Positions 22,237 through 34,609 of a stretch of 64,000 bases of DNA are shown here, piece by piece. Below the pieces are notes generated by a model. It saw nothing but the letters and a program-made list of their open reading frames with translations. It ran no database searches and was not told where the DNA came from. The DNA is from Euptelea pleiosperma. Lineage: Eukaryota > Streptophyta > Magnoliopsida > Ranunculales > Eupteleaceae. Within the stretch, counting starts at the first letter, position 1. Each line of letters opens with the position of its first letter. Position numbers and translations under genes: made by a program. The stretch is taken from positions 49,625,893 through 49,689,892 of the forward strand of contig CM068544.1 of NCBI GenBank assembly GCA_035048495.1. The letters run 5' to 3'.

Positions 22237-25200
22237 AGATCATCCTCCTCTAGTTCTTTGGCCTTCAGCTTTTCCTTCACTCTCAACAGAAGTGATGTCT
22301 TCCAAGCATCCTACACAGCAGAATATGCAGAAACAAATCAACTTAGGGAGGTCAATTCATAAATCTATGCTTTATCCTAAATGTTACCGTGGACAACATA
22401 AATTCTATTTTGCCATTTAACTCAATTTGGAGTGAGTCAAAATCAATGAATTTGGATTCATGTGAAGAGATTTGACACAACTTTTACACCGGCGGTCAAC
22501 TTGACATAATTTACAAAAGCATTTAGCGATTACAAATCTATTTAGATGAGAACAAAATTGTAAACAGTTCAAACAGTTGCCATCTCAATTGTAACTTTGA
22601 AAGTCAGAAAATAATAAAACACCATTAGATAAATAAATGGTTATAACATTTCGAAACGGAAGAATATATGGGATTTTAAGTGGTGTTTGACTGATATGAT
22701 TCAGAGCTGGGTTAGCATAAAAGACTAGATGTATGTGCTAAAATTGCCTCAGGATAGAGAGAACGAATGGAATCTTGAATAGGGGTGATATAATGCTGGA
22801 CGGGAAAAGGAGACTTGCACCAAATTATCAACATCAGAACAATCTTATCCAGCAACTTCAAAAGTGTTATTTCCTCGAACTTTAGACATGAAGCTTTACT
22901 GCAAGTCTATCTTGCATCTTGGGGGCGGGGGTTTCAACATTGCATGGACCGCCTATTAGTTAGTTTACATTACAAAGTCAACCACGGTCACGACATGTTT
23001 GTTGGTATTGATTGAGGAGTTTGATGTTGCAGGGCTACTGCATAAGCTATGCTAGTTGTCACCCGACTAGGCCAAAGTGAGCCAACAGATCCTTGAAAAA
23101 AGTGTTGACTCAAGTAATCTAGGAGATGGGAAGTGAAGCTCTTAAAGACTTATGACAAATGCAGAGTAAAATAAGACAGATGTGCCAGCTAATTAACCTG
23201 TACTCATCCCTCAATGTTAAGAATAAAAGAGTCCCAAGCACCTTTTAACTTGATATTAGGACAGAAAGGCAAATGAGGTGGCTGACTTGCTATAGAGGGC
23301 ATATAATACTGGTGACCTCGTCTAGAATTCCCGATATAATTCTGCTTTCTTTCATTTCAATGGCATTCCTTGTAAATGGTTCTCTTCCTTCTCCGGTGAA
23401 ATGGGGACTCTATTCCCAGGGTTTCACTGATAATCTTGGATTTAAGAGGGCAATGTGGAAATCAATCAATAGATGATCTTGCTTCGAAGGTGGAGCATAT
23501 AGGTTTCGGTGGAGGTACCCAGAGTTCTTCAGTAACAAATTTCCAATGGTAGCAATAAAACTAACCTCAAGAATCTTTGAAGAAGTTGATGCTCTTGGCT
23601 ATGTCGCCCACATCTCCATAGCATTAAATATCAAGCTCATCCTATACGCTTTATCCCAAATGTTTACGTTGGCAACATGAATCCTATTTCGCCATTCGAC
23701 TCTGTTTAAAGCTATATCTTCTGTCAACGCATAAGTCTTCAGATCTTTTCTTACTACCTCCATCCATGTTATTTTCGGTTTTCTCCTCCCTTTTTTAAAA
23801 CCTTCAACTTGTAACAAAACACTTCTTCTTGCTGGTGCCATTGTTAGTCTTCGGTGCACATGTCCAAACCATCTCAATCAACTCTCTCTTATTTTATCTC
23901 CTATTGGGGCTGTTAAATATCAAGCTATTCTGGATCACTCGCTGAGATTAACAATGATTCTAAATGTACTATTGTCATTGTTTGCCGAGTCAAGATGATT
24001 CTAGTTCTACATAGCAGATATTACCACTATTCTGATGAGTTTCAAAACCTTTTGACCAGATTAGATATCTTTGGTGTTTCATGAGCATAGGAAGCCCAAT
24101 TCCTCCACAAATTATTTGACCATGCATTTATCGATTTATAGAGTGAGCTATGGAATAGATCCTGCTTCTTTAAGAATTTCTGCCATTTTTGGCAGCAGCT
24201 GCTATATCAACAGTTTACCAGTATATTTAGCTTATCATCGAGTTATGTAGACGATGTAGGTGTTTACATGTAAATTATTGTCCTCTTTTTTTTTGATAAG
24301 TATAATTACTGTCCTCTTTTACTTATTATAAACTCAATGACAATATGTAATTTTGTTATTGTATTATGCTCTACAAAATTCCAAAATCACTCGAATAATT
24401 TATCACTTGAAAGAACCAACAGACAGAAAATGAATCAAGGTCTGTCAAACCAAATTATGTAAAAATTTCCAGCTTCTAATTCAACTTCTTCTTCAATTCC
24501 CATCGGGATCAACAATATGCAAATATAGATTCACTTGTGGTCAATCCAAACTGCACAATATTCCCTTAAAAGAGTTTTGGAAGAACTAAAATTTCATCAG
24601 TAGAAAGAGATATACCAGCCGGGTCATGCTATCAAATTCCTTGATAACATCAGTGAACTTTGCAACGTCTTCCTCATCGATTGAAGCAGCCAAATCCTGC
24701 CATATATACAATAATCTTTCCGGTTTAGCACCAACTTTTTATCACAAGGGAATCATTACCATAACCAAATTAGTAAACTTAATGCCATACTGAGGTAGTA
24801 TATAGCAATAATAAACCAGCCATCATTAACAGCTAAAAACAATTAAAATGCATCAAAATGGGCATGAAATGGATGATTTCAACGAGCATTAAAATACCAT
24901 TCATGTTTTATAAGTTCAACTAATCCATTCTACCACTCACATGAGAACTTCGCAATTTAAAAGATATCTAGAACTAAAATGAGGCAGAGAATGCAAGACA
25001 AATGCCAGGTGTTACAAGCCATAACTCACAGCTAAAAATTTGTACTCGCGTGTTCCTGAGAAAGTCGGATCCAGTTCCTGCAATAGTAATCAAAATATGC
25101 CTACTTATCAAAAAAGGAAAAATCACAATATGCCTAATTCCCATAACTCCTAAGGTAAAACTTTAAGATGCCAAATAAATCCAAATTAAACCTGATATCG

Positions 25201-28200
25201 CTCCAATGAGTTGGTTATCGCAACAACATCGCCTTTACAAAGTTGGCAGAGCCCAGCATTGAGAAGATGCCCTTTGACACTGTACTTCAGAAGGTTATTG
25301 TTGAGTGAATGCCGTGCTATCTCTTCATAAATCTCAATTGCCTTTGGATAACTGCAACGGACAAGCACATTTCGTCTGGTCCACATTAATGTTTTCTTTT
25401 CATTTATTATAATTGGTGATTCACATTAATATTCTTAGTGCAGATAAATTTTGTGTACAACTCTAAACAAAACATGCTTATAAAAGATATCACAAACATG
25501 CTAAACGTTCTACATGCAAATTAGTTGCTGACCTTAGCAGCACAAGAATCCACCATACTCTACTAACTTATTTGTAGGAGAAAGACAAGAATCAGAACTT
25601 GAAGTAGGCTATAAATATCTCACAAACATTTAACCAGTCCATGGGAACTTTAAAATGTGAACTTACAATGCCAAAATTATTCTCTACAACAATACTTAGT
25701 TTGGACTTAAAGCCCTTTAGATATGTGGACAACAGACGATAAAGCTCAGAACATAATTTGCCACATGCACATACACCAGTAAACTGTTGTCTGCTGATGG
25801 AATGTAGAAAGATACATCCAACCAGTAGCATTGAAAACCCAAAACTTGACATGCATACATAGTAAGCGTGAAGGATGCCTAAGTTAAAGATGCATCAATT
25901 TACTAGTCATATTGGAATCATCCATCAATAGTATGACTCGTCCATGTTGAGCTAAGACTCGATCCATCTGGTTTTTAAAACAAACTAGTGGGCCACATGT
26001 TCATTGCACGTGAGTGATTGTAGGGGCCTTTTTGGAAGATTAGTTTGGAGGGGAGAATCTGTAAATTGTGGCAACTCAAAGCACAATTAGAAAATCAAAA
26101 TTTTCTAAAGTTGTCCTTGTAAATAGATGTGTAGTTATTAAGGGGTTGTTTTGGAAATATGGAAGAAATGGCATAAAAAGTAGTTAAGTTGTTATTAAGG
26201 AATTGCTTTGGAAATATGAAAATAATGGCATGGTAAGTAATTAAGTGGTTAGCAAGGGGATGTATTGAAAATAAAAATGATGGCATGGAAAAGTAACTAA
26301 GAATTTATCAATTAACAACATAAGAATGGATGAGTACGTTAACAGGGCATTTAATGAAATTTGTTTTGTTCTTGGTAGAGGGGGGAATTTAATGAACTAA
26401 TAGGTGCCTATGTTTGTTTTTTTTGATATGCAACTAATAGTGAACGTCGTGTGCCAACCCAAGTTTTGGCTTTTGGCCTGAAAATAGTAAAAGATTTCTA
26501 TGCTAGTAAAAAAGAAAAATAATAGGTATGCATCATGCACTGGGAAATAAGACATGGCAAACAAAAGGAACTCTATACCTTTCAAGTCCAATTATCAGAT
26601 TATCATGACAAAAACCAACATAACAGCATAAAGGTTTCAGATATCCAAGCAGAAAAAAACCTACGACTAGCAGAGGGTGACTCACTGTTCCAGTTGAGCA
26701 GAAAATTCGGCAACTTTCTGCTTGCACTGGTTTGCGGAAGTGGTCACTTCTTCACTTTGGAAAAGATCGGCAGACCGTTCAAAGTAAACAATAGCCTGCT
26801 CAAAGTTTTGTTCGAGCTCATATAACTCCCCAATTTCCTGCACATAAAGATGTAGATCCAAGCATCAGCCATATTTAAGGCTTTTCTAACTGCATCTCAT
26901 ATAATGATCCTACAGGTGTATCATACATATATATCAATCCCAAAGAATATTTATTATTGTCAAGAAGATTCAGTGTTAAAGCAAATTATGGTATGACTAA
27001 GGAAGAAAAACTGAAAAAATAGAGGATTCCGATTATCAAAAAAAAAAAAAAAGATTCCACCAGACATGCTGGGAGAAATTAATCATCATTTTAGGGAATA
27101 AACATTTATTCCTGGATTACTGCTTCAAGAACAAATTGGTATTATTTTCCAACAAACCGGAGACTTTACCTTGCAATATCTCGCAGCCAAATTAAACCTG
27201 CCAATTTCCGTGAAATAATTCACTGCCTGCTCTAAGCATGATATGGCCTCTGCAAAGCACCCATTATAAAAAAAGGGAAAATATGATATTAGCTATAATA
27301 TAAATCCAACTGAAATGCATGTGAGAGGATAGATGGAAGTGAAAGTAGAAATTGTCTTCTAAGTTCATATTTATAGGGAAGCAAGTGCCCTAGTTCAGGG
27401 CTTAGCAAACCAATGGACTTCAGCTTTCATATTCATGATGTAAGAACTAGCACAACTTTCCATTACAACTCTATATCATGTAAGAGCAGAGAAAACATTA
27501 ATTACAACTATTGTTCAATTTGAAATATTCAGAATATTGGGTTCGCCTTCTATGATGAACAGAGGAATATCTCATAAAAACTATGTAAGATTGAACTTAT
27601 AACATAAGGAAAAAATCATAAATAATTCGGTCTGGAATACAAAAAAACCTATAGAACTATACAGATGACATTGAAATCAAGGATTAAAATCTTGGCCAAC
27701 TTCACACGAATTGGGTGGAACAAAATCATCTTTTGGCTATGTAACAAAGACAAAAACACGCGTGTCAGTGTCCGACACTGATATGAAGTGCCAATATGCC
27801 AACACATCCATAAAGTTTATTCGATCTTGAGAGACGGTTCATGCTAAATATACAAATATAGAAAGAATGCATCTAGATAAGTTAATATAAATTAAAATTT
27901 TAAAAATCATATAATAATAAATAAATAATAGCTAAAAAAAATCTTTGAATAAATTAATAAATTTGAAGATTTCTTTCGTAAAGCATGTTGGCATGTATCT
28001 AACACGAGAGTATGAGATGGTGTCCAACATGGAAAATTCTTACAAAATGGAGTGTCCTTGTTACGTAAGCTTTTGTAAAACCACAAGAAAACCCTAGGGA
28101 CTGAGGGCACAAAAGAGTTCCTTGTGTTTAATACAACTTAAGTTACTAAATAAAGCAAGATAGTCACAAAACATATCCTTGCCATACCAGCACATGAAAC

Positions 28201-30086
28201 AGTAGAGACATGTGGGACTTAAGTTCCATTAGAACTAGCCATAAAAATTCAGTTTCCACTTTCCCTACATTCTTCCAGTATTTTGAATTTTTAGGAGTAA
28301 ACACGAGACCATTCTTGAGCTTTGTGATATTCTAAAAGCTAATCTGATGAGGGAAACAAGTTACAATCTATGTTACCCAGATACGGCAAGGACATGGGAC
28401 CGACACGGGGAGGATACGGCATTTACACTTAAAATGGAAGTATCCGACACGGATACGGCACCCATTTTGAAGTATCCGGGTATCATAGGTTACAATGCCT
28501 AACATATTAAGTATGATGCTTCATCTTTTAGAATAGACACGTGTAAACATTTCATGGAGACTTCAGCCATGAAATTGGGACCTATTTTTATGGAAGAGGG
28601 GATAAAATACATGCAACTACGGCAATCTTGCGCAAAGACTTGAAATAATTACTAGTTATCTCGAAGCTTAACACTTTATCATGTTTACTTCTCCACTGAA
28701 TGGTTAATTAACAAAGCCTAGAATATTCCAAAGCACTTTCTCATGGTCGGTTCCGCAGATGCACGTTACTCACATCCTTATATTCCGAAAATAAAACACA
28801 CTCACAGACAATGTACACTAAAATAAAATGGCATACATACAGACTTTATCATGAAAAATGATGTAGACTAATACGGTGATGTTTACAAAGTTATGTTTAT
28901 GAGCTAACAACTAAGCACCTTGAGCAGAGATTTTTTTGTAACAATTTGCGGCATCCACATAAGATGAAGCAGCTTCATGCTTGCTTACCAACTGTAACAG
29001 GAAATCAACTCATTGTAAAGGTGCATAAAACAATAATTACAAGTGCTTAACCATATAAAACCTAAATCACTAACCTTCAAATGACAACCAGCCAATTTGA
29101 TATACACTAATGCAGCTTTATCCCCTGAAATACCAATATATTAGAATAGTTAGTTGGTAAGCTAATGGTACGAGCTTGTTAACCATCTTTTCTGAAGAAT
29201 ACAATTACTCTTCAAAAGCATGGAAAAAATATATGAAATTCTTCCATGTCTTCGAGCAATTTGGCAGTGTAATTGAATTCCCTACAAAAGATGGTTTCCG
29301 ATTTCACTCCATAACTCTACTGAAATAAAGTTAATTTTGCAACCAAGCACCTCCTTAACTAATTTGACCCATGAAGAATCAAACCAAGTTTGAGAATCTT
29401 TCAAAAGCAAAACGAAGTTCAATACATTTCAAAGCGTTAAGATTGTTGGCAAAACAATAAAAAAGCAAATGGGTCACAAATAGTACATATATGGACCAAT
29501 GTACTTACTAAAAGTTCAAACACTACGAATTGGTCTCTAATAAATTAAGACGGGCTATGTGAAGTTCAAAATAACCCCCTAAACTATTCAATTTACACGG
29601 CGATACTTGTTTATACTTCGTTCCTCAGCAACTCTAGTCTCTATGTTTCTGATTTCGTCTTTTCCTGATCCATATCCATTTCTCTAACAATCAAAGAAGC
29701 TAATACCGAAATAAGAAACATTCATTTCGATCCGTCAGAAACCCGCTGATTTGACCGATTCTAAGTTTTCCATCAGAAATCAATCCAAACAAACCCTAAA
29801 GTAAAGTACCCAAGGAAAATAAAGGAGGATCACATTAAAGAACATCGATAAGCTTTATTTTCTACAATCACATCGAAACCAGAAAGCTAAAACATGATGA
29901 TCAGGAGATATTCAAATGCTATACAGAGGGAGATTGATTACAGGATTTGGCGAGTTTGAAGGAATTAGCGGCTTTTTCGTACAAATCAGCAGCGTCTTCG
30001 TATTTGGAACTGAAGAAACCCCAGCCATTGATCTTCTTCTCTGCTTTCTTCTCGAATTCTTCACCTTTCGAAATCTGATCTGCCAT
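22230..30086 (-). CDS. ASNAP: Alpha-SNAP (alpha-soluble NSF attachment protein), 9 exons
   Basis: Exons in coding order: 30086-29942, 29124-29075, 28991-28919, 27249-27170, 26837-26686, 25351-25192, 25077-25030, 24696-24616, 22310-22230. All junctions are GT-AG and in phase, giving 289 residues, the usual plant length. Alpha-SNAP binds assembled SNARE complexes and recruits the ATPase NSF to take them apart after membrane fusion, in the cytosol and on membranes. The start [18 protein letters not shown] is typical. The membrane-attachment loop has Phe-Phe at residues 24-25. Tandem TPR-like helical hairpins follow, including [20 protein letters not shown]. The C-terminus ends LEEDDLT: the penultimate Leu needed to stimulate NSF in other species is kept. 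No breaks. One residue at the exon 5/6 junction reads His (LEHY) where related plants usually have Gln, as I recall. Confidence 0.95.
22362..22435 (-). mobile_element. Small RTE-type LINE fragment
   Basis: The plus sequence 'ctatgctttatcctaaatgt' and the following 'ttgccatttaactc' align with 23640-23705 in the larger RTE fragment. It lies in the last intron of alpha-SNAP. Confidence 0.45.
22436..23584. other. Alpha-SNAP last intron, no feature recognised
   Basis: Unique-looking AT-rich intron sequence. The frames at 22815-23015 and 23273-23476 have no conserved features. Confidence 0.3.
23585..23925 (-). mobile_element. RTE-type LINE, C-terminal reverse-transcriptase fragment
   Basis: The minus strand encodes [11 protein letters not shown], then [21 protein letters not shown] and EWRNRIHV, the conserved C-terminal run of plant RTE LINE proteins. 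Upstream, [10 protein letters not shown] is followed by an in-frame stop before LRWFGHV, so the copy is a pseudogene. It is 5' truncated and lies in the alpha-SNAP last intron, in the same orientation as the gene. Confidence 0.75.
25985..26494 (-). mobile_element. Helitron-like non-autonomous element
   Basis: On the minus strand it begins TCTTTTACTATTTTCAGGCC, close to the TC(T)...TATTAxxxTAAAGCCA start of many plant Helitrons. It ends CACGTGCAATGAACATGTG then GCCCACTAG: a short hairpin followed by CTAG. The flanking bases are A and T, as expected for Helitron insertion. Inside are three imperfect 50-57-bp tandem units (about 26131-26293). No helicase. It lies in alpha-SNAP intron 5, in the sense orientation. 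Confidence 0.5.
27740..28910. other. Alpha-SNAP intron with dispersed repeat pieces
   Basis: Phrases such as 'gtgtcagtgtccgacac' (27763-27779) and 'gtatccgacacggatacgg' (28440-28458) recur in inverted or direct form near 60800 and 62200-62560. They look like eroded copies of one dispersed repeat. No gene. Confidence 0.3.
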
Positions 30087-30193
30087 TTTCGATCCTTCCG
30101 ACCTCTCGTGCGTTGCAGAGAAGGAGAGAGAGGAGAGAGGAGAGAGGAGAGAGGAGGGGAACGGTGGAAGGAATGAAGGTATAAATGTATAAT
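30087..30193 (-). promoter_or_regulatory. Alpha-SNAP core promoter and CT-rich leader
   Basis: Upstream of the start codon the minus strand has a CT-rich tract (GA-rich on plus, 30117-30160), common in plant 5' leaders. Beyond it is a TATA-like sequence (ATTATACATTTATA, about 30180-30193), giving an inferred leader of roughly 60-70 bases. Confidence 0.4.
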
Positions 30194-30595
30194 ATTCCAA
30201 GGATGTGCGATTAAGACTTGAAGAGAGAAAAGGCGAAGCAGAAAGACGGAAACGCGTATCTAGGAATACGTTAGTATACTAAAATAGGGAAATTCTAAAG
30301 TGAGCCGTGGTATCCATATAACGGTGCCGTCGTTTGGAAGAAAGCCTTGGTGTGAAAAAAAAGGATATCTTTACCGGGTCGTTCCCCCAATTGGAATATC
30401 TTTACATCCATGGCCCACGTCTTAACTGGCCCACCGCCCAAAAGCTACACCAATTGGATAGGATCGGATGGTTACGATTCCGTAAAATTTTTGGCTAGAG
30501 TTAATTCAAGAGATGGCCCATCATCACTCGGATGGCCCAACTTGGTGGGCAAACTACTAAAGTTGTATAAACACGAGTAGAACTTTGCTGACCGA

Positions 30596-30895
30596 CTACA
30601 ATATGAGCCACGTGGCATATTCTTAGAGATTTCTGACTGCATGGATGATTAGCCCAACCCTAGATGGACATACAGAGCAAAAATTAGCCCGATTAGTGAT
30701 TTCTAAGCGTTGATTGGAGTCGTCTTCATGGGTTGATTTTTAACCTGGAATTTGAGCATTATTTAGGGCAGAAAGACCCAAAGGTTTGAATGATGTTTTT
30801 CACCTCTCAAATGTCACGTGGCACACTCGTCTGGGTCCACTGAGCCCATGGATGTTTGGCCCACCCCTTGGTGAATCTACACACAAAAGATGGAG
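30596..30895. repeat. Partial copies of the G-box foldback family
   Basis: gagccacgtggcatattc at about 30606 and gtcacgtggcacactc at about 30813 each start left-arm sequence ('catggatgtttggcc', 'aaaaattagcccgattagtg'). Neither has a complete right arm before the next element, so they look nested or broken. Confidence 0.45.
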
Positions 30896-31284
30896 TAAAA
30901 CTTGTGTCACAAGATGTTGTGACGGAAGCCGGTTGCAGCATTCAATACGAGCCACGTGGCATACTATTAGAGGACGATGACCGTATGGATGTTTGGCCAG
31001 TCCCTCGGTGGAACGGTACACAAAAAATCAGCTTGATTAGTAATTTCTAACCGATTCCATTGAAGTTATTTTCACGGTTTGATTTTAACGGTAGGCATTT
31101 GAGCATTATTTGGGTGCAAAAAACCAAAGGTTGTAAATCACTAATCAGGCTGATTTTTGGTCTGTAGGTCCACCGAGGGACTGGTCAAACATCCATACGG
31201 TCAGAACACTCTGATCGTGTGCCACGTGGCTCGTATTGAGTGCTGTGACCGGCTTCCGTCACAACATCTTGTGACACAAGTTTA
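30896..31284. repeat. Complete foldback MITE of the G-box family
   Basis: The left terminus aacttgtgtcacaagatgtt runs through gtgacggaagccgg and ends with the G-box gccacgtggc at 30951-30960. It is repeated inverted at the right terminus (gccacgtggctcgtattgag ... ccggcttccgtcacaacatc ... gtgacacaagttta). The arms are at least 65 bases. Flanking sequence gives a possible 5-bp duplication GAGTA, though the boundary is off by one base. No coding capacity. Confidence 0.7.
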
Positions 31285-31754
31285 GAGTACACCCCAAAAA
31301 GTACTCAAATCCAACAACTAAAATCATCCTGATTGAAATATAAAAAATCCAATGACTAGAAATCACAAATCTGGTTTGGCTTGTAGAACCGTGAAAGAGT
31401 GGGCCGAACATCTTTGACGATCATGGGAAAGTTGACCATCCCATGCAAATGACACGTATCAACCCAAGGTACGAATTGACGACAGAATCCTTCACGTACA
31501 TTTAACGGCAAGATCTATTATATAATAAGACCGTTTCTATCATACGTAAGGTGTAGTCGTTTTTTAAACTTCTAGAGAATATGTTTGGAATCTTTGGATC
31601 GGTACCCCAGAATAGCTTTAAAAGCGTCCTCGGTCGCCTTAAGCTGCATAATGGGCACGCTTTTATAACATGCTTGGCTGGCAAAGAAAGCTACTGGTAG
31701 GACCGTAAGACCGGTCGAATGTTTGGACTTTCTCCATGGTAGGTCCATCATCCC

Positions 31755-32051
31755 ACGGTTTAAAAGGGGCATTACCTTTTTTCCGTTATAACGGCATTTA
31801 TAAAGAAAATAACGCTCAGGGGCAAAAACGGAAAAAAATGAGAAAATAGCTGAAAAAATGGCGCGGGATTCAAATTTTGAATTGTGAAATATGAATTTCA
31901 GATTTACAAAAAACGGAAATAACAGCCGTTTTTACTCTCAATTTTTTCCAGAAAATAACTGAAAAAGGGCAGTTATTTTCTGGGCGTTTTAACAGTACGT
32001 AACGAAACGGGTGAGTCTGAATCCGTTATAACGGCCGTTTTTTAAACCTTG
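31755..32051. repeat. MULE-like MITE with 9-bp target-site duplication
   Basis: It starts acggtttaaaaggggc and ends ccgttttttaaaccttg. The interior has repeated 'cgttataacgg' palindromes. Flanks CATCATCCC (31746-31754) and CATCATCCT (32052-32060) match at 8 of 9 bases. A 9-bp duplication is typical of Mutator-like elements. Confidence 0.65.
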
Positions 32052-32276
32052 CATCATCCTTTCAATTTTCAACCATTGATGTTTTGGTCCAGATTTTATG
32101 TCATGCATTGTGGGCAATAGGCACACTATGCATACGTTGTTGTTGTCCAACGACTAACCTACCGAAGTCTTGTGGTCGGACGTCGACTACTCTAGCAAGT
32201 ATTTTTAAAATTGCTATAAGCTTGATGTTCTCTGAGATGTTGCAGGTAAATAAAAGATCAATCTGTCAGGGAAAAG

Positions 32277-32441
32277 CGAAACAACTATGTATACCAACGA
32301 GTTGTCGGGCCAACACAATATGTGCTTGGGTTCAAGTCCCTAGCAGAGTGTATTCTCGCTGAGGGGACGTGTTGGCGGATGGTGTGTTCCCAAGCACGTG
32401 TGTGTTGGTCCGACGACTTGTTGGTATACATAGTTGTTTCG
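32277..32441. repeat. 165-bp hairpin-forming inverted repeat
   Basis: cgaaacaactatgtatacca at 32277 is matched by its inverted copy tggtatacatagttgtttcg ending at 32441. The two arms stay alike for about 52 bases with few mismatches and leave a loop of roughly 60 bases. It is either a small MITE or a transcript-level hairpin; no flanking duplication was clear. Confidence 0.65.
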
Positions 32442-33289
32442 TCTTTCTCAATAGGTCCATCTTTTGGGGTAAATAGTTGTGAAACATAAGTACCTACCTA
32501 ATCTATCTGAATTAATACCCCCCAAAGTTATCCTACGTTATTGAAATTGTCTAGTCCCGAGTAAGGTGATGAAGCCCCTTTTTTTCATTTTCAGTTTGAA
32601 TTCGAGCTCAGAAACTATTTTGCGTGAGTATGTAGTTTTATCTGTAGGAGACTTACAGAGACGAGTTGGCGCACAGTAATGGTTTAGAGCTGTCAAAGGG
32701 CAGAAATTGAATCTCTCTACTTACATGGATATGATTTCTTGGGGAAGTATATTGTGAGAAAAATTATTCAAGCCAACTATATCTAACTGCACCTCTCACT
32801 TGTTTTTGTACATGTTTCTTAAGGTAATTCTTCATGTTGCATTTGTTTTGTTTTAAGCGTTTTTGGAAGAGAACTTCACGCAACCCTTTACCTCGTGTTC
32901 ATCCTAATTATGCAACTAGCTTCTCACTCCGTACTCCTTGAATTCACCTTATCAGTACTACAAGGCTTAAAACTGCTCGTCGAAGGAGTGGATGGCCAAT
33001 CAGAGACTCCGGTAGGTTGGTCGCCAGTGATGGGAGGTCCATCCACTAGAATCTAATAGTTGGCTGTTCACCACAACCATTTAATTTGAGGGTTAGGGTT
33101 TTGGCCAAACCTACATGGACTAAGGTTGAAGAAATGGGCATTTTTATCTATTTAAAAAAATTTGTTAGTCAATTTTAAGTCAACTAACGGTCATAGACAG
33201 TGGACCGGGTCATAGAGGGTATGTCAGCTTTTTCAAATTGTATGGCTATGTCAAATTTTAAAGATAATATGGGGGTATGTCAAAAATTC

Positions 33290-33600
33290 CCAAAATGGGG
33301 TGTACCAAAATTTTGCCTCATCGGCAATACAGTCCACAACCGAATTAGTCTCCCTATGAGAAAAAATAGAAGAAATGTCGTAAAAGTTTTTAGACATGTC
33401 CAAAATATTATCTCAAAATTTTGAAGTGTCCAGCGTTCGATGAGTTCTTTAGGAGTAGGTTTATGAGGCCTTTCGCTTCAGATTCCACAATGATCTTGTG
33501 GTAAGTTTGGTGTTAGGGCCACATGCATACCCCATCTCAAGGCTTGAGCTTCAGCCTCTTCTGTTGATTCAGTGACTAACATTTTCCCACCTGCGGACAA
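33290..33600 (-). pseudogene. LINE-type RNase H domain remnant
   Basis: The minus strand reads EEAEAQALRWGMHVAL, then in a shifted frame KIIVESEAKGLINLL, then SSIFSHRETNSVVDCIADEA. These are the ordered motifs of the RNase H domain in plant LINE proteins (AEA-A-L, VESDS, H--RE-N-VAD-LA). Frameshifts and stops separate them. No other part of the element is recognisable. Confidence 0.55.
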
Positions 33601-34083
33601 ACCAATGCAAAAGAAATAGTTCTTGGTCCACCTTGTAAAATTCAGTTCCTTTTCGAGAGCTAAAAATTTTATGATCATTTGCCCTTCTACCCATTTTATT
33701 AAAAAAAATTTAAAACTAAGGCTCTGTGTGGCGATCAACAAAAAGATTTACAGAAAAAAAATTTGTATATCAGAAAGTGTTGATACAAGAAAAAAAGCTT
33801 ATAATATTTATATGCAAAAATCATTTCTAGAAAACTTATTCATATCAACCATACAGACCTAACTTGCAAAAAAATTATTCTTTTAATAAACTATTCTGCC
33901 ATTTTTTTCTGCAAAAATTACTTATGGTCTTCTCAGCCATCCAAATGGGTCCTCCATTCTCAGTGGGACCCTCTAATTGGTTGTGGTACAAAATCTTTAG
34001 CCATGTAATCTAACAAATATTGGATGTCAAAAATAAATGTTGGGGCACTCGACCATTGAACCAAATTGTTGAATCTCAAATAA

Positions 34084-34425
34084 GCACATGATCTAGTGCA
34101 CACTCGTTGGACTCACTGACTGTATCGATGTTTGGCCCACCCTATAGTGGACCAACACACCAAAAGTCAGCTTTATTGGTGATTCTTATCCATTGCATTT
34201 GACTACCCAAAAAAACGCTGATATTCAACGGCTAGTATCAACCCATGAAAAGTGCTTGAAACCAATGGCTAAAAATCATCAATCGGGCTGATATTCAACG
34301 GCTAGTATCAACCCATGAAAAGTGCTTGAAACCAATGGCTAAAAATCATCAATCGGGTTGATTTTTGGTGCGTGGGTCTATCAATGAGTGGTCCAAACAT
34401 CTACATGGTCCGTGGGTCCCAAGAG
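34084..34425. repeat. G-box foldback family copy containing a 70-bp tandem duplication
   Basis: Left-arm phrases ('gactgtatcgatgtttggcccacc') and right-arm phrases ('gatttttggtgcgtgggtc', 'gtccaaacatctacatggtc', 'ggcacgtatca') mirror each other. A 70-base segment within is duplicated. Confidence 0.55.
34217..34356. repeat. Perfect 70-bp tandem duplication
   Basis: 34217-34286 and 34287-34356 are identical, each starting gctgatattcaacgg and ending atcatcaatcgg. Identity over 70 bases suggests a recent duplication, or an assembly artefact. Confidence 0.9.
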
Positions 34426-34609
34426 TAAGGCACGTATCATTTTGATTAGTGTGATCGTTGGGCATTGGACCCACTCATTTGGATGGTTAAAATTTTAGAT
34501 CAGGTGGAGAAGGGCATAAATAATATTTTTGTAAAGGTAAATTTTTTTTACAATATAATTTTGCAATTTTATTGAAGTTGGGTAAAAGGGTAAAATATTT
34601 ATAAAAACT

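Noticed and set aside
26095..26591. Small minus-strand frames in alpha-SNAP intron 5
   Set aside because: They are translations of the tandem units in a Helitron-like element; the alpha-SNAP exons on both sides join correctly without them.
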